This document shows positions 36,785 through 45,772 of a DNA stretch of 64,000 nt, piece after piece (position 1 is the stretch's first letter; the number at the start of each line of letters is the position of its first letter). Origin of the DNA: Bacillus sp. ISL-41 (lineage in GTDB: Bacteria; Bacillota; Bacilli; Bacillales; Cytobacillaceae); NCBI RefSeq assembly GCF_018613235.1, contig NZ_JAGGQP010000029.1, positions 1 to 64,000 of the forward strand, given 5' to 3'. The notes beneath the pieces are model-generated. The model searched no databases, was not told the DNA's origin, and saw only the letters and a list, made by a program, of their open reading frames with translations. The position numbers and the translations under genes are program-made.

Positions 36785-37057
36785 TCAGCCACCGGCAACC
36801 GGAGGAAACAGCGCGAACTGGTCGCTTTCTTTTACATACGTTTGAAGGTCCTGGTCATGGACGATGTTTCGGCCATTGATGTAGACATGCACAAATGGCT
36901 TGAGCGTCTTTTCTTCTGTAAAAATCTCTTCGTGCAAATCCGGGAACATTTCGCACATTTTATCAAGCACGTCCATTACCCGGTCTCCATCAGGCTTCAC
37001 TTCGACTGTCACGCCTCCGCAAATCTCCCTGAGATTAGCAAATACCTTAACCTGCAT
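36785..37057 (-). CDS. moaD: MoaD/ThiS-family sulfur carrier
   Basis: The 90-residue ubiquitin-like protein starts MQVKVFANLREICGG and ends FALFPPVAGG. The terminal Gly-Gly is the site of adenylation and thiocarboxylation. The length is within the MoaD range. As it sits between AOR and its LysR neighbour, it probably supplies sulfur for the pterin dithiolene of the tungsten cofactor. The divergent ThiF/MoeB-like protein at 33147 is the natural activating partner. Confidence 0.85.
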   Translation of the reverse strand: MQVKVFANLREICGGVTVEVKPDGDRVMDVLDKMCEMFPDLHEEIFTEEKTLKPFVHVYINGRNIVHDQDLQTYVKESDQFALFPPVAGG

Positions 37058-37145
37058 CCTAAACGCCCCTTTCTCCTTACCTTAATAATAAATTGAAAAA
37101 TGAAAAATGTCATTAGCTCTTTCAGCAGGGACTCTTCACTCTCAA

Positions 37146-38033
37146 TTACGATTTTTGATTCACTATTTCTGAGAACTTGCTGATCATCGGAGTGTTTTCA
37201 GCATCTGCAAGGGTCACGAGATAAAATTCCCGTTCGTATGGTTCGAAAGTATCGTCGATTTTAATGCGGCCAGCTTTTTCTGCAGGCATAGCCGCCAGCC
37301 TGGAAATAAAGCTGATGCCCAGCCCTGCTTCAACCGCTGCGATGACAGATTCCGTACTACCGATCGATACGGCAACTTTCAAATCTTCAATCGACAGACC
37401 TTTTTCTGCTAAGTAACGTTCCATCATTTTGCGAGTGCCTGACCCTTCTTCACGGAGGACAAAATCATATTGTTGAATTTGTAGAAAATCTGCTGATTCC
37501 GTTTGGACTAATGGGTGGCCTTCTGGCGTAACTAAAACCAGCGAGTCCGTGGCAACCGTGGTGCTTTTTACCAATCGGGATTCGACCTTCATCCCGATGA
37601 TCGCAGCATCAATCTGATGGTTCTGCAGTTTTTCAAGTATTTTTTTCGAATCGCCGATTTCGATTTTGACATCCACCTTCGGAAAAAGGCTGCGGAACCT
37701 TTTAACCCAGCCGGGAAGCAAATAGGTTCCTGGTATCGTGCTCGCACCAATTGTCAGTGTGCCTGTCAAGGTTCCCTGGAATTCTCCGAGTTCGCCCTCC
37801 AGCATCCTCCACCGCTTGGCAATGTCCTTTGCCGCTGTATACACAAGCATACCTGCAGGAGTCGGCCTGACTCCTGCCGCTCCTCTATCAAGCAGTTCAA
37901 ATCCCAGCTCATCTTCCAGGCTTTTGATTTTCAGGCTGACAGATGGCTGTGAGCTCTTAAGCGCGGCCGCTGCTTCAGAAAAACTATTCTTTTCGACAAC
38001 CATTATGAATGCCTCTAGCTTTTTTAAATTCAT
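37146..38033 (-). CDS. LysR-family transcriptional regulator
   Basis: The product has 295 residues. The winged HTH at residues 1-60 includes MNLKKLEAFIMVVEKNSFSE and SSQPSVSLKIKSLEDELG. A substrate-binding effector domain follows from about residue 90 (LTGTLTIGASTIPGTYLLPG). It is close in style to CysL/YtlI-type regulators and to LysR proteins described near selenium-metabolism genes. It precedes moaD on the same strand by 88 bases and is a candidate regulator of the AOR cofactor genes. The effector is unknown. Confidence 0.85.
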   Translation of the reverse strand: MNLKKLEAFIMVVEKNSFSEAAAALKSSQPSVSLKIKSLEDELGFELLDRGAAGVRPTPAGMLVYTAAKDIAKRWRMLEGELGEFQGTLTGTLTIGASTIPGTYLLPGWVKRFRSLFPKVDVKIEIGDSKKILEKLQNHQIDAAIIGMKVESRLVKSTTVATDSLVLVTPEGHPLVQTESADFLQIQQYDFVLREEGSGTRKMMERYLAEKGLSIEDLKVAVSIGSTESVIAAVEAGLGISFISRLAAMPAEKAGRIKIDDTFEPYEREFYLVTLADAENTPMISKFSEIVNQKS

Positions 38034-38189
38034 ACTATTTACTCCATCTGCTGTTCGACTTTTTATTTATTCATTTTAATATATTTAGGGCCTGTATTGG
38101 GCAAGATATTTATTATCCTGAATTTTACTGTTAAAATAGTATTGACATAATATTATCTGAATATTAATATAGTTCTTGTAAATATATTT

Positions 38190-38460
38190 TACAATAATAA
38201 AAATCGATGACGAGAACACGTCCTTTATCGAACCTGATCCCCAGAGAGCCGGTGATTTGCTGCAAGCCGGTGTTCAGATTATAGAGGAACATCATCTCTG
38301 AGATGCAAAGCCGAACCTGATTCCAGTAAGCTTTGCCGGTTGGTCCGCCGTTAAATGGAACACGTATGGTGGTACGTTGATGAGAGCCGCATGTTTGTGC
38401 GGAATCAGGGTGGTAACGCGAGAACAACTCGTCCCTATTATTGGGGGCGAGTTTTTTGTT
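38190..38460 (+). promoter_or_regulatory. T-box riboswitch upstream of brnQ
   Basis: The leader contains a stem I region (GATGACGAGAACACGTCC and the distal AGAGAGCCGG ... CTGCAAGCCGG), the antiterminator T-box AGGGTGGTAACGCG at 38407-38420, and a terminator stem AACTCGTCCC / GGGGGCGAGTT followed by a T run. UGGU in the T-box fits tRNAs ending ACCA. The specifier may be AUC (Ile) in GAACATCATCTCTGAG, not proven. It should allow brnQ expression when the branched-chain tRNA is uncharged. Confidence 0.9.
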
Positions 38461-38535
38461 TTTTATTGTATAACATTCCGTTCCGAATTTCCTATACTCT
38501 CAGTGCCAAAACATTATATTAGGAGGAGAAAAAGG

Positions 38536-39867
38536 ATGGGAAGCTTAAGGGGTAGAGAAACACTAACAATCGGTCTGATGTTATTTGCATTATTTTTTGG
38601 AGCAGGGAACCTGATTTTCCCGCCGTTCTTGGGACAGGAAGCAGGAGCGAATTTTTGGCCAGCGATGCTTGGTTTTGTTGTAACCGGAGTTGGACTGCCA
38701 TTATTGACTGTTGTTGTCATCTCGATGGCTAAGGATGGTATAAAAGAAATCGGCTCTAAGGTACACCCAGTTTTTGCAATCGTTTTCAGCGCTGCAGTGT
38801 ATTTGTCAATCGGGCCCTTCTTCGGCATTCCAAGGAGCGCCAATGTCGCTTTTGAAATGTCCGTTAAGCCGTTCCTTGGGGAATCCGGAGTGAATTCTCC
38901 AGTACTTTGGCTGTTTACACTAGTCTTTTTCGCACTCGTTTACTGGGTTACGTTAAATCCTTCAAAAATGGTCGAACGAATTGGAAGCATCCTGACGCCT
39001 GTTTTGCTTGCAGCGATCGTCCTGCTCGTGATTGGCAGCTTTTTTAAGCTGGAAGGTTCGTTTGGACAGGTATCTGAAAAATACACATCAGCTCCATTTG
39101 CTACGGGATTCCTGGAAGGGTACCTGACGATGGATACCATTGCTGCGTTGGCCTTCGGTATCATTGTGGTTGGGGCTATCCAGCAGAAAAAAGCACTGGA
39201 ACGCAAGCAGGTTGTAAGGGAAACATTGAAGGCTGGCGTCATCGCTGGCATTGGATTAGCTTTTGTATATGTTACAGTCGGCCTTCTAGGTGCAAAAATG
39301 GCCTCAGTTGGTGAATACGAAAATGGCGGTGCCATTTTAACAGAATCGGCAAAGCTGATGTTCGGGGCGCCGGGGATGCTGCTGCTCGGTTTGATCGTAA
39401 CGCTTGCCTGCTTCACAACGGCAGTTGGCCTTGTAGCTGCGACAAGCCAATTTTTCGCCAAAATGATGCCAAAGGTTCCATATAAAACTTACACACTCGT
39501 TGTGACAGTGATCAGCTTATTGATCGCGAATCTTGGCCTCAACCAGATCATTTCGATTTCGGTACCAGTGTTGATCGTTCTTTATCCGATCACTATCGTC
39601 CTTGTCATCCTCTCTTTCCTTGACCGTTTCTTCAAGGGAGCACGCGGAGTCTATGTGGGAGCTGTATGTGCAACAGCACTTGTGAGTGTAGTTGACGGTT
39701 TGAAGACATTCGGTGTTGAGTCAGAGGCACTTGGATCACTTCTAAAATCATTGCCGCTATATGCGGAGGGACTGGGCTGGCTGCTGCCAGCACTTGTTGG
39801 TGCACTTGCCGGCTGGGCCTTTGACAGGCTGGTGCCATCAAATGAGTTAAAGACAGCTTCAGAATAA
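38536..39867 (+). CDS. brnQ: Branched-chain amino acid transport system II carrier protein BrnQ
   Basis: The 443-residue membrane permease has about twelve segments and imports Leu, Ile and Val with a cation. The family N-terminus TLTIGLMLFALFFGAGNLIF and PPFLGQEAGANFWPAMLGF are present, as is SIGPFFGIPRSANVAFEM. The ATG at 38536 follows AGGAGG by 9 bases. A longer frame starting at 38377 overlaps the T-box and is not real. Regulation by the upstream T-box fits the amino-acid substrate. Confidence 0.95.
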   Translation: MGSLRGRETLTIGLMLFALFFGAGNLIFPPFLGQEAGANFWPAMLGFVVTGVGLPLLTVVVISMAKDGIKEIGSKVHPVFAIVFSAAVYLSIGPFFGIPRSANVAFEMSVKPFLGESGVNSPVLWLFTLVFFALVYWVTLNPSKMVERIGSILTPVLLAAIVLLVIGSFFKLEGSFGQVSEKYTSAPFATGFLEGYLTMDTIAALAFGIIVVGAIQQKKALERKQVVRETLKAGVIAGIGLAFVYVTVGLLGAKMASVGEYENGGAILTESAKLMFGAPGMLLLGLIVTLACFTTAVGLVAATSQFFAKMMPKVPYKTYTLVVTVISLLIANLGLNQIISISVPVLIVLYPITIVLVILSFLDRFFKGARGVYVGAVCATALVSVVDGLKTFGVESEALGSLLKSLPLYAEGLGWLLPALVGALAGWAFDRLVPSNELKTASE

Positions 39868-39876
39868 TAGGCATGA

Positions 39877-39909
39877 AATGGACCGGGCGTGAAGAATGCC
39901 CGGTCCATT
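39877..39909. terminator. Bidirectional terminator between brnQ and the acetyltransferase
   Basis: A perfect 12-bp stem AATGGACCGGGC / GCCCGGTCCATT has a 9-base loop, between convergent genes. Confidence 0.92.
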
Positions 39910-39914
39910 ATTAT

Positions 39915-40457
39915 TTATATAGAGATAGCTTCCCACTCCGACCTTAGGATTCCCATATTGATTCGGTCGTAAATTTTGCCATCACGATGGACCCCTTGCC
40001 TCACCCTGCCTTCGATTTGAAAACCGGCTTTCTGGTAGGCACGGATTCCCCGCTCATTATATTCAATGACATCCAGGCCGACACGGTTCAGGTTCAGTTC
40101 ATGAAAGGCATAGCGAAGAATGAGCTTCAGCGCTTCGGAACCATATCCTTTACCACGGTCATTGGCGTTGCCGATGCCCATTGCGAGCATCCCTGCCCTG
40201 TTATTCCATTCGATGCTGTGGATGACGATAAATCCAATCAGCCTGTCATCCTCGATCGTCCTTAAGCGGAAGTAAAAGCTGTTCGAACCAGGATCACCCT
40301 CACCTTCAAAATGCTCAACCGGGCGTGGTATCGCAATATCGGTGTCAACATTCCTCAGGTACTCAGGGTCTTCATCCCAGGAAGCGATGATTTCTGTATC
40401 CCCTTCCCTTTTAGCTGTAAGCTTTAGCATTTGTCCGCGAAAAAGATTCTTTGTCAT
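39915..40457 (-). CDS. GNAT-family N-acetyltransferase (RimJ/RimL type)
   Basis: The product has 180 residues. The acetyl-CoA loop is in NDRGKGYGSEALKLIL, followed by LNLNRVGLDVIEYNERGIRA and YQKAGF, the typical final motifs of the RimJ/RimL/SpeG group. The acceptor is unknown. The ATG at 40457 follows AGGAG with an 8-10 base gap. The gene is monocistronic. Confidence 0.87.
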   Translation of the reverse strand: MTKNLFRGQMLKLTAKREGDTEIIASWDEDPEYLRNVDTDIAIPRPVEHFEGEGDPGSNSFYFRLRTIEDDRLIGFIVIHSIEWNNRAGMLAMGIGNANDRGKGYGSEALKLILRYAFHELNLNRVGLDVIEYNERGIRAYQKAGFQIEGRVRQGVHRDGKIYDRINMGILRSEWEAISI

Positions 40458-40671
40458 TATTTTTTTCTCCTATTCTAGTATTAATTTCACCTCTGCATCT
40501 GAAAAAACCAAGTTATATATACGCAATATACTATCCCCTTTAAGTTTGATATTTCCATCTTATGGTTTCCGGACGCTTAAGGCAATAAAAATTATTGTAA
40601 GTTTTAGGTTCGATGTATAAAGGTATAATCCAAACAAAATCTAAATGATGAAAAGTGAACAGGAGGCTGCT

Positions 40672-41304
40672 ATGACACTAAATATCAAAATCTACTCTGA
40701 TTACGTTTGACCATTCTGTTTTTTGGCGGAGTTTCCGCTAATGGAAGCTATAAAGGGGAAAGATGTTGAACTAGAATGGATGCCTTTTGAATTGAGGCCT
40801 TATCCGAACAAAACACTGAAGCCTGAAGAACACTATCTGCAAAGCACCTGGAAGCAATCCGTCTACCCAATGGCTGAGCGGATGGGCATCGACATTGTCC
40901 TTCCGGATGTGTCTCCCCAGCCATATACGCATTTGGCATTCGAGGGCTATCAGTATGCGAAGGAGAAAGGGAAAGGAAATAAGTATAACGACCACATGCT
41001 CAGGGCTTTTTTCCAAAGGGGGCTGGATATTGGGGATGTCAAAGTATTGACGATGCTTGCGGAAGAGATCGGCCTGGATGAAATGGAGTATCGTGAAGCA
41101 CTGGAAACTAGGAAATATAAAGAGGCACATCAGAAGGCTCTTCACCATGCGTATAATGAGGTTGATATAACCGCTGTCCCTACATTTATCATTGGTGACA
41201 GGGTCGTTCCGGGAATGAGGTCGAAAGAAGCACTGGAACAAATTATAGAATCAGAAATGGGAGATTCAGGTGATGGTTTAGCATGCGGTGTGGATGGATG
41301 TTAA
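40672..41304 (+). CDS. DsbA/FrnE-family oxidoreductase, selenoprotein (UPFC active site)
   Basis: The frame has one in-frame TGA at 40708-40710. Read as Sec13 it gives 210 residues starting MTLNIKIYSDYV-U-PFCFLAEF. The FrnE/DsbA thioredoxin-fold motif CPxC becomes Sec-Pro-Phe-Cys. The rest is typical of FrnE-like proteins (LEWMPFELRPYP, AVPTFIIGDRVVPGM with its cis-Pro). The C-terminus ends CGVDGC. AGGAGG lies 5 bases before the ATG, which itself is only 12 codons before the UGA. A SECIS-like hairpin follows. Starting after the UGA would remove strand 1 and the active site. Confidence 0.88.
40723..40741 (+). promoter_or_regulatory. Candidate bacterial SECIS hairpin of the FrnE-like gene
   Basis: TTGGCGG / CCGCTAA form a 7-bp stem (one G-U pair) with the loop AGTTT. 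It begins 12 bases after the UGA, which places the loop about 20 bases downstream. An outer CCATT / AATGG pairing starts directly after the UGA. Loop position and the G-U-containing loop fit the bacterial SECIS rule. Confidence 0.65.
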
Positions 41305-41313
41305 AGCTAAAAA

Positions 41314-41344
41314 GGGCAGCCACAATGTGTGGACTGCCTCTTTT
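41314..41344 (+). terminator. Terminator after the FrnE-like gene
   Basis: GGCAG-C-CACA pairs with TGTG-GA-CTGCC around the loop ATG, followed by TCTTTT. It starts 9 bases after the stop. Confidence 0.8.
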
Positions 41345-41367
41345 CATGTGTGTGCTATTTTTAAAAA

Positions 41368-44300
41368 TTAACCCCTTTTAAACGGCCACCAGTTTGCTTC
41401 ACCGAAGTTCTTCACCAGTACAGGGATGAACAAAGGCAGCATGATGAATGCGTATAAGAACAATCCAACAAGTAGGATTGATGCGATTTGCAGCAGGGAC
41501 ATCATTCCTGATGGCATCATCGCTGCGAATGTACCGCCGAGGATGACAGCCGCAGAAATAATGACTGTTCCCATCTTTTTCATCGACAGCAGCATAGCTT
41601 CAGAGATTGACAGATTCTTATATTCATTGAAACGGTCCATCAAGAAGATACTGTAGTCGACTCCAAGGGCAACAAGGATGACAAAGGCAAAGAACGGTAC
41701 TGCCCAGCTGATGCCTGAGTATCCAAGGATATCAACATAGATGACCTCGTTGACAGCCATTGCCGTATAATAGGTTAAAATCAGTGAGCCGATAATGTAG
41801 ATTGGCATGATGATCGAGCGGAACAGGAACACCAGGATAATCCCGATTCCCAGCAGCATCAAGATGACCGTCCGTGAGTAATCCTGGCCGGACATCATAT
41901 CAAGGTCAGCGTTCGTGCTCGTGATGCCGCCAATTGCCATATCAGCGTTCTCTAGCTTTGTCCCTTTCGTCGCACGCTCAACTGCTTCCTCAATTTCAGC
42001 AACCTGAGCCATCGCTTCATTCGAGTAAGGATTTGCTTCGAAAATAACGTCCAGCGTCATGACTTTGCGGTCGTTTGACATATAAACATCAAACACCTTG
42101 GTGAATTCTTCACTTTCGAGTACATCAGCTGGCAAATAGAAGCCATTGGAATCAGAGTCAGCAAGGCCATCCAGATATTCCTGCGCAGAACCAAGACCTT
42201 CGGATACCTGGTTCAAGCCGTCCGTGCTCTGGCTGAGACCATCTGTAAGCTGGTCCAGCTGGCCTCCAAGACCGCCAAATCCTGCCAACAGCTGCTGCTG
42301 TCCAGCGTTGATTCCAGTCAGACCATTCGTCAACCTAGGGAAGTTATCAATAATCTGTCCCTGGCCTTCAGCGAGCTGATCCAATCCTGACTGCTGCTCC
42401 TCGATTCCATCGATGAGCTGCTGGAGACCTGGTCCGAAGTTTGCCTGCTGTGCCAGAGCATCGGCAAAGGCTTGATTTGCTTTTGCCATGCCACCTGTAA
42501 GCTGGGAGAGGCCGTCATTCAGCTGACTCAGTCCAGCAGATGATTGGGCTAATTGATTCTGCATATCTAAGAGATTAGTTTTAAGGGTTTTATATGTGTC
42601 ATCATCTGCCCCGTATTCACTTTCAATGTGACTGAATAATTCGAGCTGTTTCTGTGATATACCTGCAGATAGTCCAGCAAGACCATCACCAATTCCTTTG
42701 TAACCAGCTTCAAGCTCTGCCAGACCTGTCTGCGCCTCAACATAGTTCCTCTGAAGCTCATTATATCCAGCGAGCAGTTCCTCGGCTCCCGCCTTAGCTT
42801 CTGCTAAGCCGGCCTGAATCTGGTCAGAGCCAGCAGATCCCTTGCGGATGCCGTTTTCGATTTTTGCCAGGTTGGTCTGGATCTCGCCAAGACCTGACTT
42901 AATTTCGGTCGTTCCATTGATTAACTGGTTGATTCCATCAGCAGCACCATCCAGTTCCGGAGCTGATTTGGACAGTTCAGATTCTGCTTCCTGAAGTCCT
43001 TCGCTGATTTTCTCAAGGCCTTCTTTTCCTTCTCCAAGTCCAGAACCGAGTGTTTCAGCCTGCTTGGACACGAAGAAATCTTGTATTGGTTCGCCGGTTG
43101 GTCTAGTCACGGAGCGAACTGTGTCAACGAGGTCGACCTTTTCCAATTCAGTGCTGATTCTCTCGGCCAGCTCGATGTATTCTGCTGAATCCATTCTTTC
43201 ATCATTTTTCAAAATGACTTGGGTTGGCATGGATTCACCAGGTCCGAAGCTGTCGGCGATTGCGTTGAAGGCCTTGATTGAGTTTACATCCCCGCTGATT
43301 TCATCCAGTGAGTTATAGCTCAATTCCCCATCGTAGGAAAACAGGAATGGCACGCATACTGCCGCTACAATCAACAGGCTGAGGAATGGACGAGCCAATG
43401 AGAAGCTGCCGACTGTTCCCCATAGCTTGCTTTCACCATGTTCAGCGCTCTGTTTTGAAGGCCAGAAAATCTTTTGTCCTAATACCGCCATAAAAAATGG
43501 GACAATAGTGAATAATCCGAGCAAAAGCATTGCGACACCAATCGCTACGGCTGCAGCAGACTGATATAAAATAAATTGGGAGAATCCTATAGCGGCGAAT
43601 CCGATCATGACCGCTACACCGCTGAAAAAGACTGTACGTCCCGCGTTCTTGTATGTTGCGACAATCGCAGCCGGGACGCTTTCATTAAGCGTCATCTCTT
43701 CCTTAAAGCGGCTGAGCAGCAAAATACAGTAATCCGTTCCAATCCCAAATAAGACGGCAACAAGGAAAATCTGCGTATAGTTCGAAAGCGGGAAATCGAA
43801 TTGATCAACGAGCATCGCTACGATCGATTGCGAAACCAGATACGCCATACCTACTGTCAACAATGGAATGACAGGAGCGACGACAGACCTGAATACCAGC
43901 AAAAGCACCACGAGGATAAAGACCACTGTGATTCCTTCTGTCTTTTTCAAACCTTCTTCAGAGCTTGTCATCAAGTCTTCATTGATCAGCCACTGACTTG
44001 TGTAATAGTGGTCGACTTTGATATCTTCAATTGTTTCATAAAGCAGCTTGCTTACTTCAGAAGGCTCACGGTCATTCCAGCTGATCGTAACCGATGTCAG
44101 GATTGACTTGCCATCATCTGAGACAAGCTGTTCTTTAAGGCTCTCTTCATTGAAATGTGTCAGGATATCGGTGATCCCGATTTCTTCGCTGTGATTTTCA
44201 AGTGCGCGGATTGCTTTCTCCGCTTCCTTGATCTCATCCTGAGTCAATTTCTTTTCACTATGGAAAACAAGTGCGACCTGGGTATCATCCCCTCCGCCTT

Positions 44301-44481
44301 CTTGTTTCCTTACGTCGTCCATGATTTTTCCGGCCAGCGTCGATGAATATTCGTCTGGCACGGTAATCTGGCCTTTTTCCCGGACAAGTTCCGCCATATT
44401 CGGCGCAGCCATGAAAAGGCCTGCAGCCACAAAAATCCACGCAATAATGACAAACCATTTCTGCTTAATAATGAATTTCAC
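41368..44481 (-). CDS. MMPL/RND-family exporter (YdgH-like)
   Basis: The product has 1037 residues. There are two blocks of about six membrane helices (residues 8-375 and from about 845 to the end). The large extracytoplasmic region between them, about residues 480-770, is a long helical repeat region rich in Gly, Leu, Gln and Ser (LAGLSAGISQ, LAEGQGQIIDN). GIGTDYCILLLSRFKEE and ALGVDYSIFLMDRFNEYKN are the two proton-relay motifs. It resembles B. subtilis YdgH, whose MarR-type neighbour YdgG also precedes it. The substrate, a lipid or toxic compound, is unknown. Confidence 0.9.
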   Translation of the reverse strand: MKFIIKQKWFVIIAWIFVAAGLFMAAPNMAELVREKGQITVPDEYSSTLAGKIMDDVRKQEGGGDDTQVALVFHSEKKLTQDEIKEAEKAIRALENHSEEIGITDILTHFNEESLKEQLVSDDGKSILTSVTISWNDREPSEVSKLLYETIEDIKVDHYYTSQWLINEDLMTSSEEGLKKTEGITVVFILVVLLLVFRSVVAPVIPLLTVGMAYLVSQSIVAMLVDQFDFPLSNYTQIFLVAVLFGIGTDYCILLLSRFKEEMTLNESVPAAIVATYKNAGRTVFFSGVAVMIGFAAIGFSQFILYQSAAAVAIGVAMLLLGLFTIVPFFMAVLGQKIFWPSKQSAEHGESKLWGTVGSFSLARPFLSLLIVAAVCVPFLFSYDGELSYNSLDEISGDVNSIKAFNAIADSFGPGESMPTQVILKNDERMDSAEYIELAERISTELEKVDLVDTVRSVTRPTGEPIQDFFVSKQAETLGSGLGEGKEGLEKISEGLQEAESELSKSAPELDGAADGINQLINGTTEIKSGLGEIQTNLAKIENGIRKGSAGSDQIQAGLAEAKAGAEELLAGYNELQRNYVEAQTGLAELEAGYKGIGDGLAGLSAGISQKQLELFSHIESEYGADDDTYKTLKTNLLDMQNQLAQSSAGLSQLNDGLSQLTGGMAKANQAFADALAQQANFGPGLQQLIDGIEEQQSGLDQLAEGQGQIIDNFPRLTNGLTGINAGQQQLLAGFGGLGGQLDQLTDGLSQSTDGLNQVSEGLGSAQEYLDGLADSDSNGFYLPADVLESEEFTKVFDVYMSNDRKVMTLDVIFEANPYSNEAMAQVAEIEEAVERATKGTKLENADMAIGGITSTNADLDMMSGQDYSRTVILMLLGIGIILVFLFRSIIMPIYIIGSLILTYYTAMAVNEVIYVDILGYSGISWAVPFFAFVILVALGVDYSIFLMDRFNEYKNLSISEAMLLSMKKMGTVIISAAVILGGTFAAMMPSGMMSLLQIASILLVGLFLYAFIMLPLFIPVLVKNFGEANWWPFKRG

Positions 44482-44482
44482 G

Positions 44483-44938
44483 TTATTCCACCCTGCTCTT
44501 TCTTTCTGTTAAAATGTCATTCAACTTGTCGTAAGTCTTTAAAAACTGAACGATTTCATCCTGATCGAATTTTTCAATAAAGGATCCTACTAGAGCCTGA
44601 ATCCTTTCCTCTGCCTTCTGGAATAATTCATTTCCTTTTTCAGTCAGAGACAGGTAGACTACGCGTCTGTCATTTTCATCCCGCTCCCGCTGGATCAGCC
44701 CTTTTTCCCACAGCCGGGTAATGATCGCCGTGATTGCACTCTTTTTGACATCGAAAACCTCAGCCAGCTCGGAGGACGTACAAGTGTCAACCTTATTGAT
44801 ATACCGCAGTGTATAGTGCTGGTCATTCGTCAGGTCAGAACTTATTTCTTCCTTGATGAGTCCCTCGGCAATTTTATTGACCGAAAAAGAAACATGGATA
44901 TAATGGTCAACTAAATCCTTGATTGATTTATCACACAT
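44483..44938 (-). CDS. MarR-family transcriptional regulator (YdgG-like)
   Basis: The product has 151 residues and a winged-helix MarR fold: TCTSSELAEVFDVKKSAITA is the recognition helix region, and RERDENDRRVVYLSLTEKG is the wing. It ends 1 base before the MMPL exporter start, so the two form a tight operon. It probably represses its own operon through a repeated site just upstream. Confidence 0.88.
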   Translation of the reverse strand: MCDKSIKDLVDHYIHVSFSVNKIAEGLIKEEISSDLTNDQHYTLRYINKVDTCTSSELAEVFDVKKSAITAIITRLWEKGLIQRERDENDRRVVYLSLTEKGNELFQKAEERIQALVGSFIEKFDQDEIVQFLKTYDKLNDILTERKSRVE

Positions 44939-44973
44939 ATTTATCTATTCACCTCGCTAAATAACTATTCTAT

Positions 44974-44999
44974 CGTTTAACTGTTCAACTGTTTAACTA
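44974..44999. promoter_or_regulatory. Candidate MarR operator upstream of the exporter operon
   Basis: Three closely spaced motifs, GTTTAACT, GTTCAACT and GTTTAACT, repeat every 8-9 bases about 40 bases upstream of the MarR gene. A further AACTATTAACC follows. They probably overlap the promoter. Assignment is from repeat structure and position. Confidence 0.5.
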
Positions 45000-45044
45000 T
45001 TAACCTTTTTAACTTTAATCCTAATCACTTCCTATGTCAATAAG

Positions 45045-45079
45045 AAAACAAAAAGACTGCCCAGGTTTATCAGGCAGTC
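45045..45079 (-). terminator. Terminator of cwlJ
   Basis: A perfect 7-bp stem GACTGCC / GGCAGTC has an 11-base loop and a T-rich run on the minus strand. It starts 8 bases after the cwlJ stop. Confidence 0.85.
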
Positions 45080-45086
45080 CAGCTAT

Positions 45087-45515
45087 TTAAAAGGTATTAT
45101 AAATATTCGCACACTCTTCACCTGTTGGTTCATAAAAACAGTGAAGTTTAAATCGCCCGACATGCGGCTGATTGTACCATGTCGGCGGACAATCCCCTGA
45201 AGGACGGAAATACCACAGGCTGAATTTAGAAGGCCAAAGCCTCTCTCCTTTAAGTACACGCCTCGCAAGTCTTTTTTCGGACTCTCTTGCCCGCTGGTAA
45301 AAATAACCCTTTTGTGTTGCTTCAAAAGCATGTTCCTGGTAAATCATCTGCGGAACGGTCCTTAACCCCTTAAAATCGGAACAATTCGCACGTATCCGGT
45401 TGATCCCTACATTTCCCACCATCAGCATTCCCTGCTGGCCTTCTCCCTCTGCCTCTGCCCTTAACAATCGGGCCAACAGATCGACATCAGCCTCCGTATG
45501 CTTCACTACTGCCAT
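45087..45515 (-). CDS. cwlJ: Spore cortex-lytic cell wall hydrolase CwlJ
   Basis: The 142-residue Hydrolase_2 (SleB/CwlJ catalytic) protein has no signal peptide, as usual for CwlJ, which is deposited in the spore coat from the mother cell. The family start LLARLLRAEAEGEGQQGMLM includes the catalytic Glu region. VGNVGINRIRANC and WPSKFSLWYFRP are typical. It breaks down cortex peptidoglycan when calcium-dipicolinate is released. The gerQ partner seen in other bacilli is not adjacent here. Confidence 0.92.
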   Translation of the reverse strand: MAVVKHTEADVDLLARLLRAEAEGEGQQGMLMVGNVGINRIRANCSDFKGLRTVPQMIYQEHAFEATQKGYFYQRARESEKRLARRVLKGERLWPSKFSLWYFRPSGDCPPTWYNQPHVGRFKLHCFYEPTGEECANIYNTF

Positions 45516-45772
45516 GGCATAACCTCCACCATCGGATTCTCAATACATAGTTGAATAACCCTCCTGTTTCCGGGCTTCACTCCTTCACTTCTAATCCTAT
45601 TATTCAAAAGCTTGGGCTATACAGGTTTCTTGATAAATTGGAGGGCAGACTCGAGAAACCTCTTGGATGAAACTGGATAAAAAGCAGAAATATTCTTGTT
45701 TTCTTAAACACAGCCTGGGTAAATTCATAATACCTTTATAAAGGGAATCCAGCATTCGAGGAGGTAATGAAC

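Noticed and set aside
38377-38535. N-terminal extension of BrnQ
   Set aside because: The longer frame runs through the T-box and terminator; AGGAGG before ATG 38536 marks the true start.
40723-41304. FrnE-like gene starting after the UGA
   Set aside because: The downstream start would lack the first strand and active site and has no ribosome binding site, whereas AGGAGG precedes the ATG at 40672.
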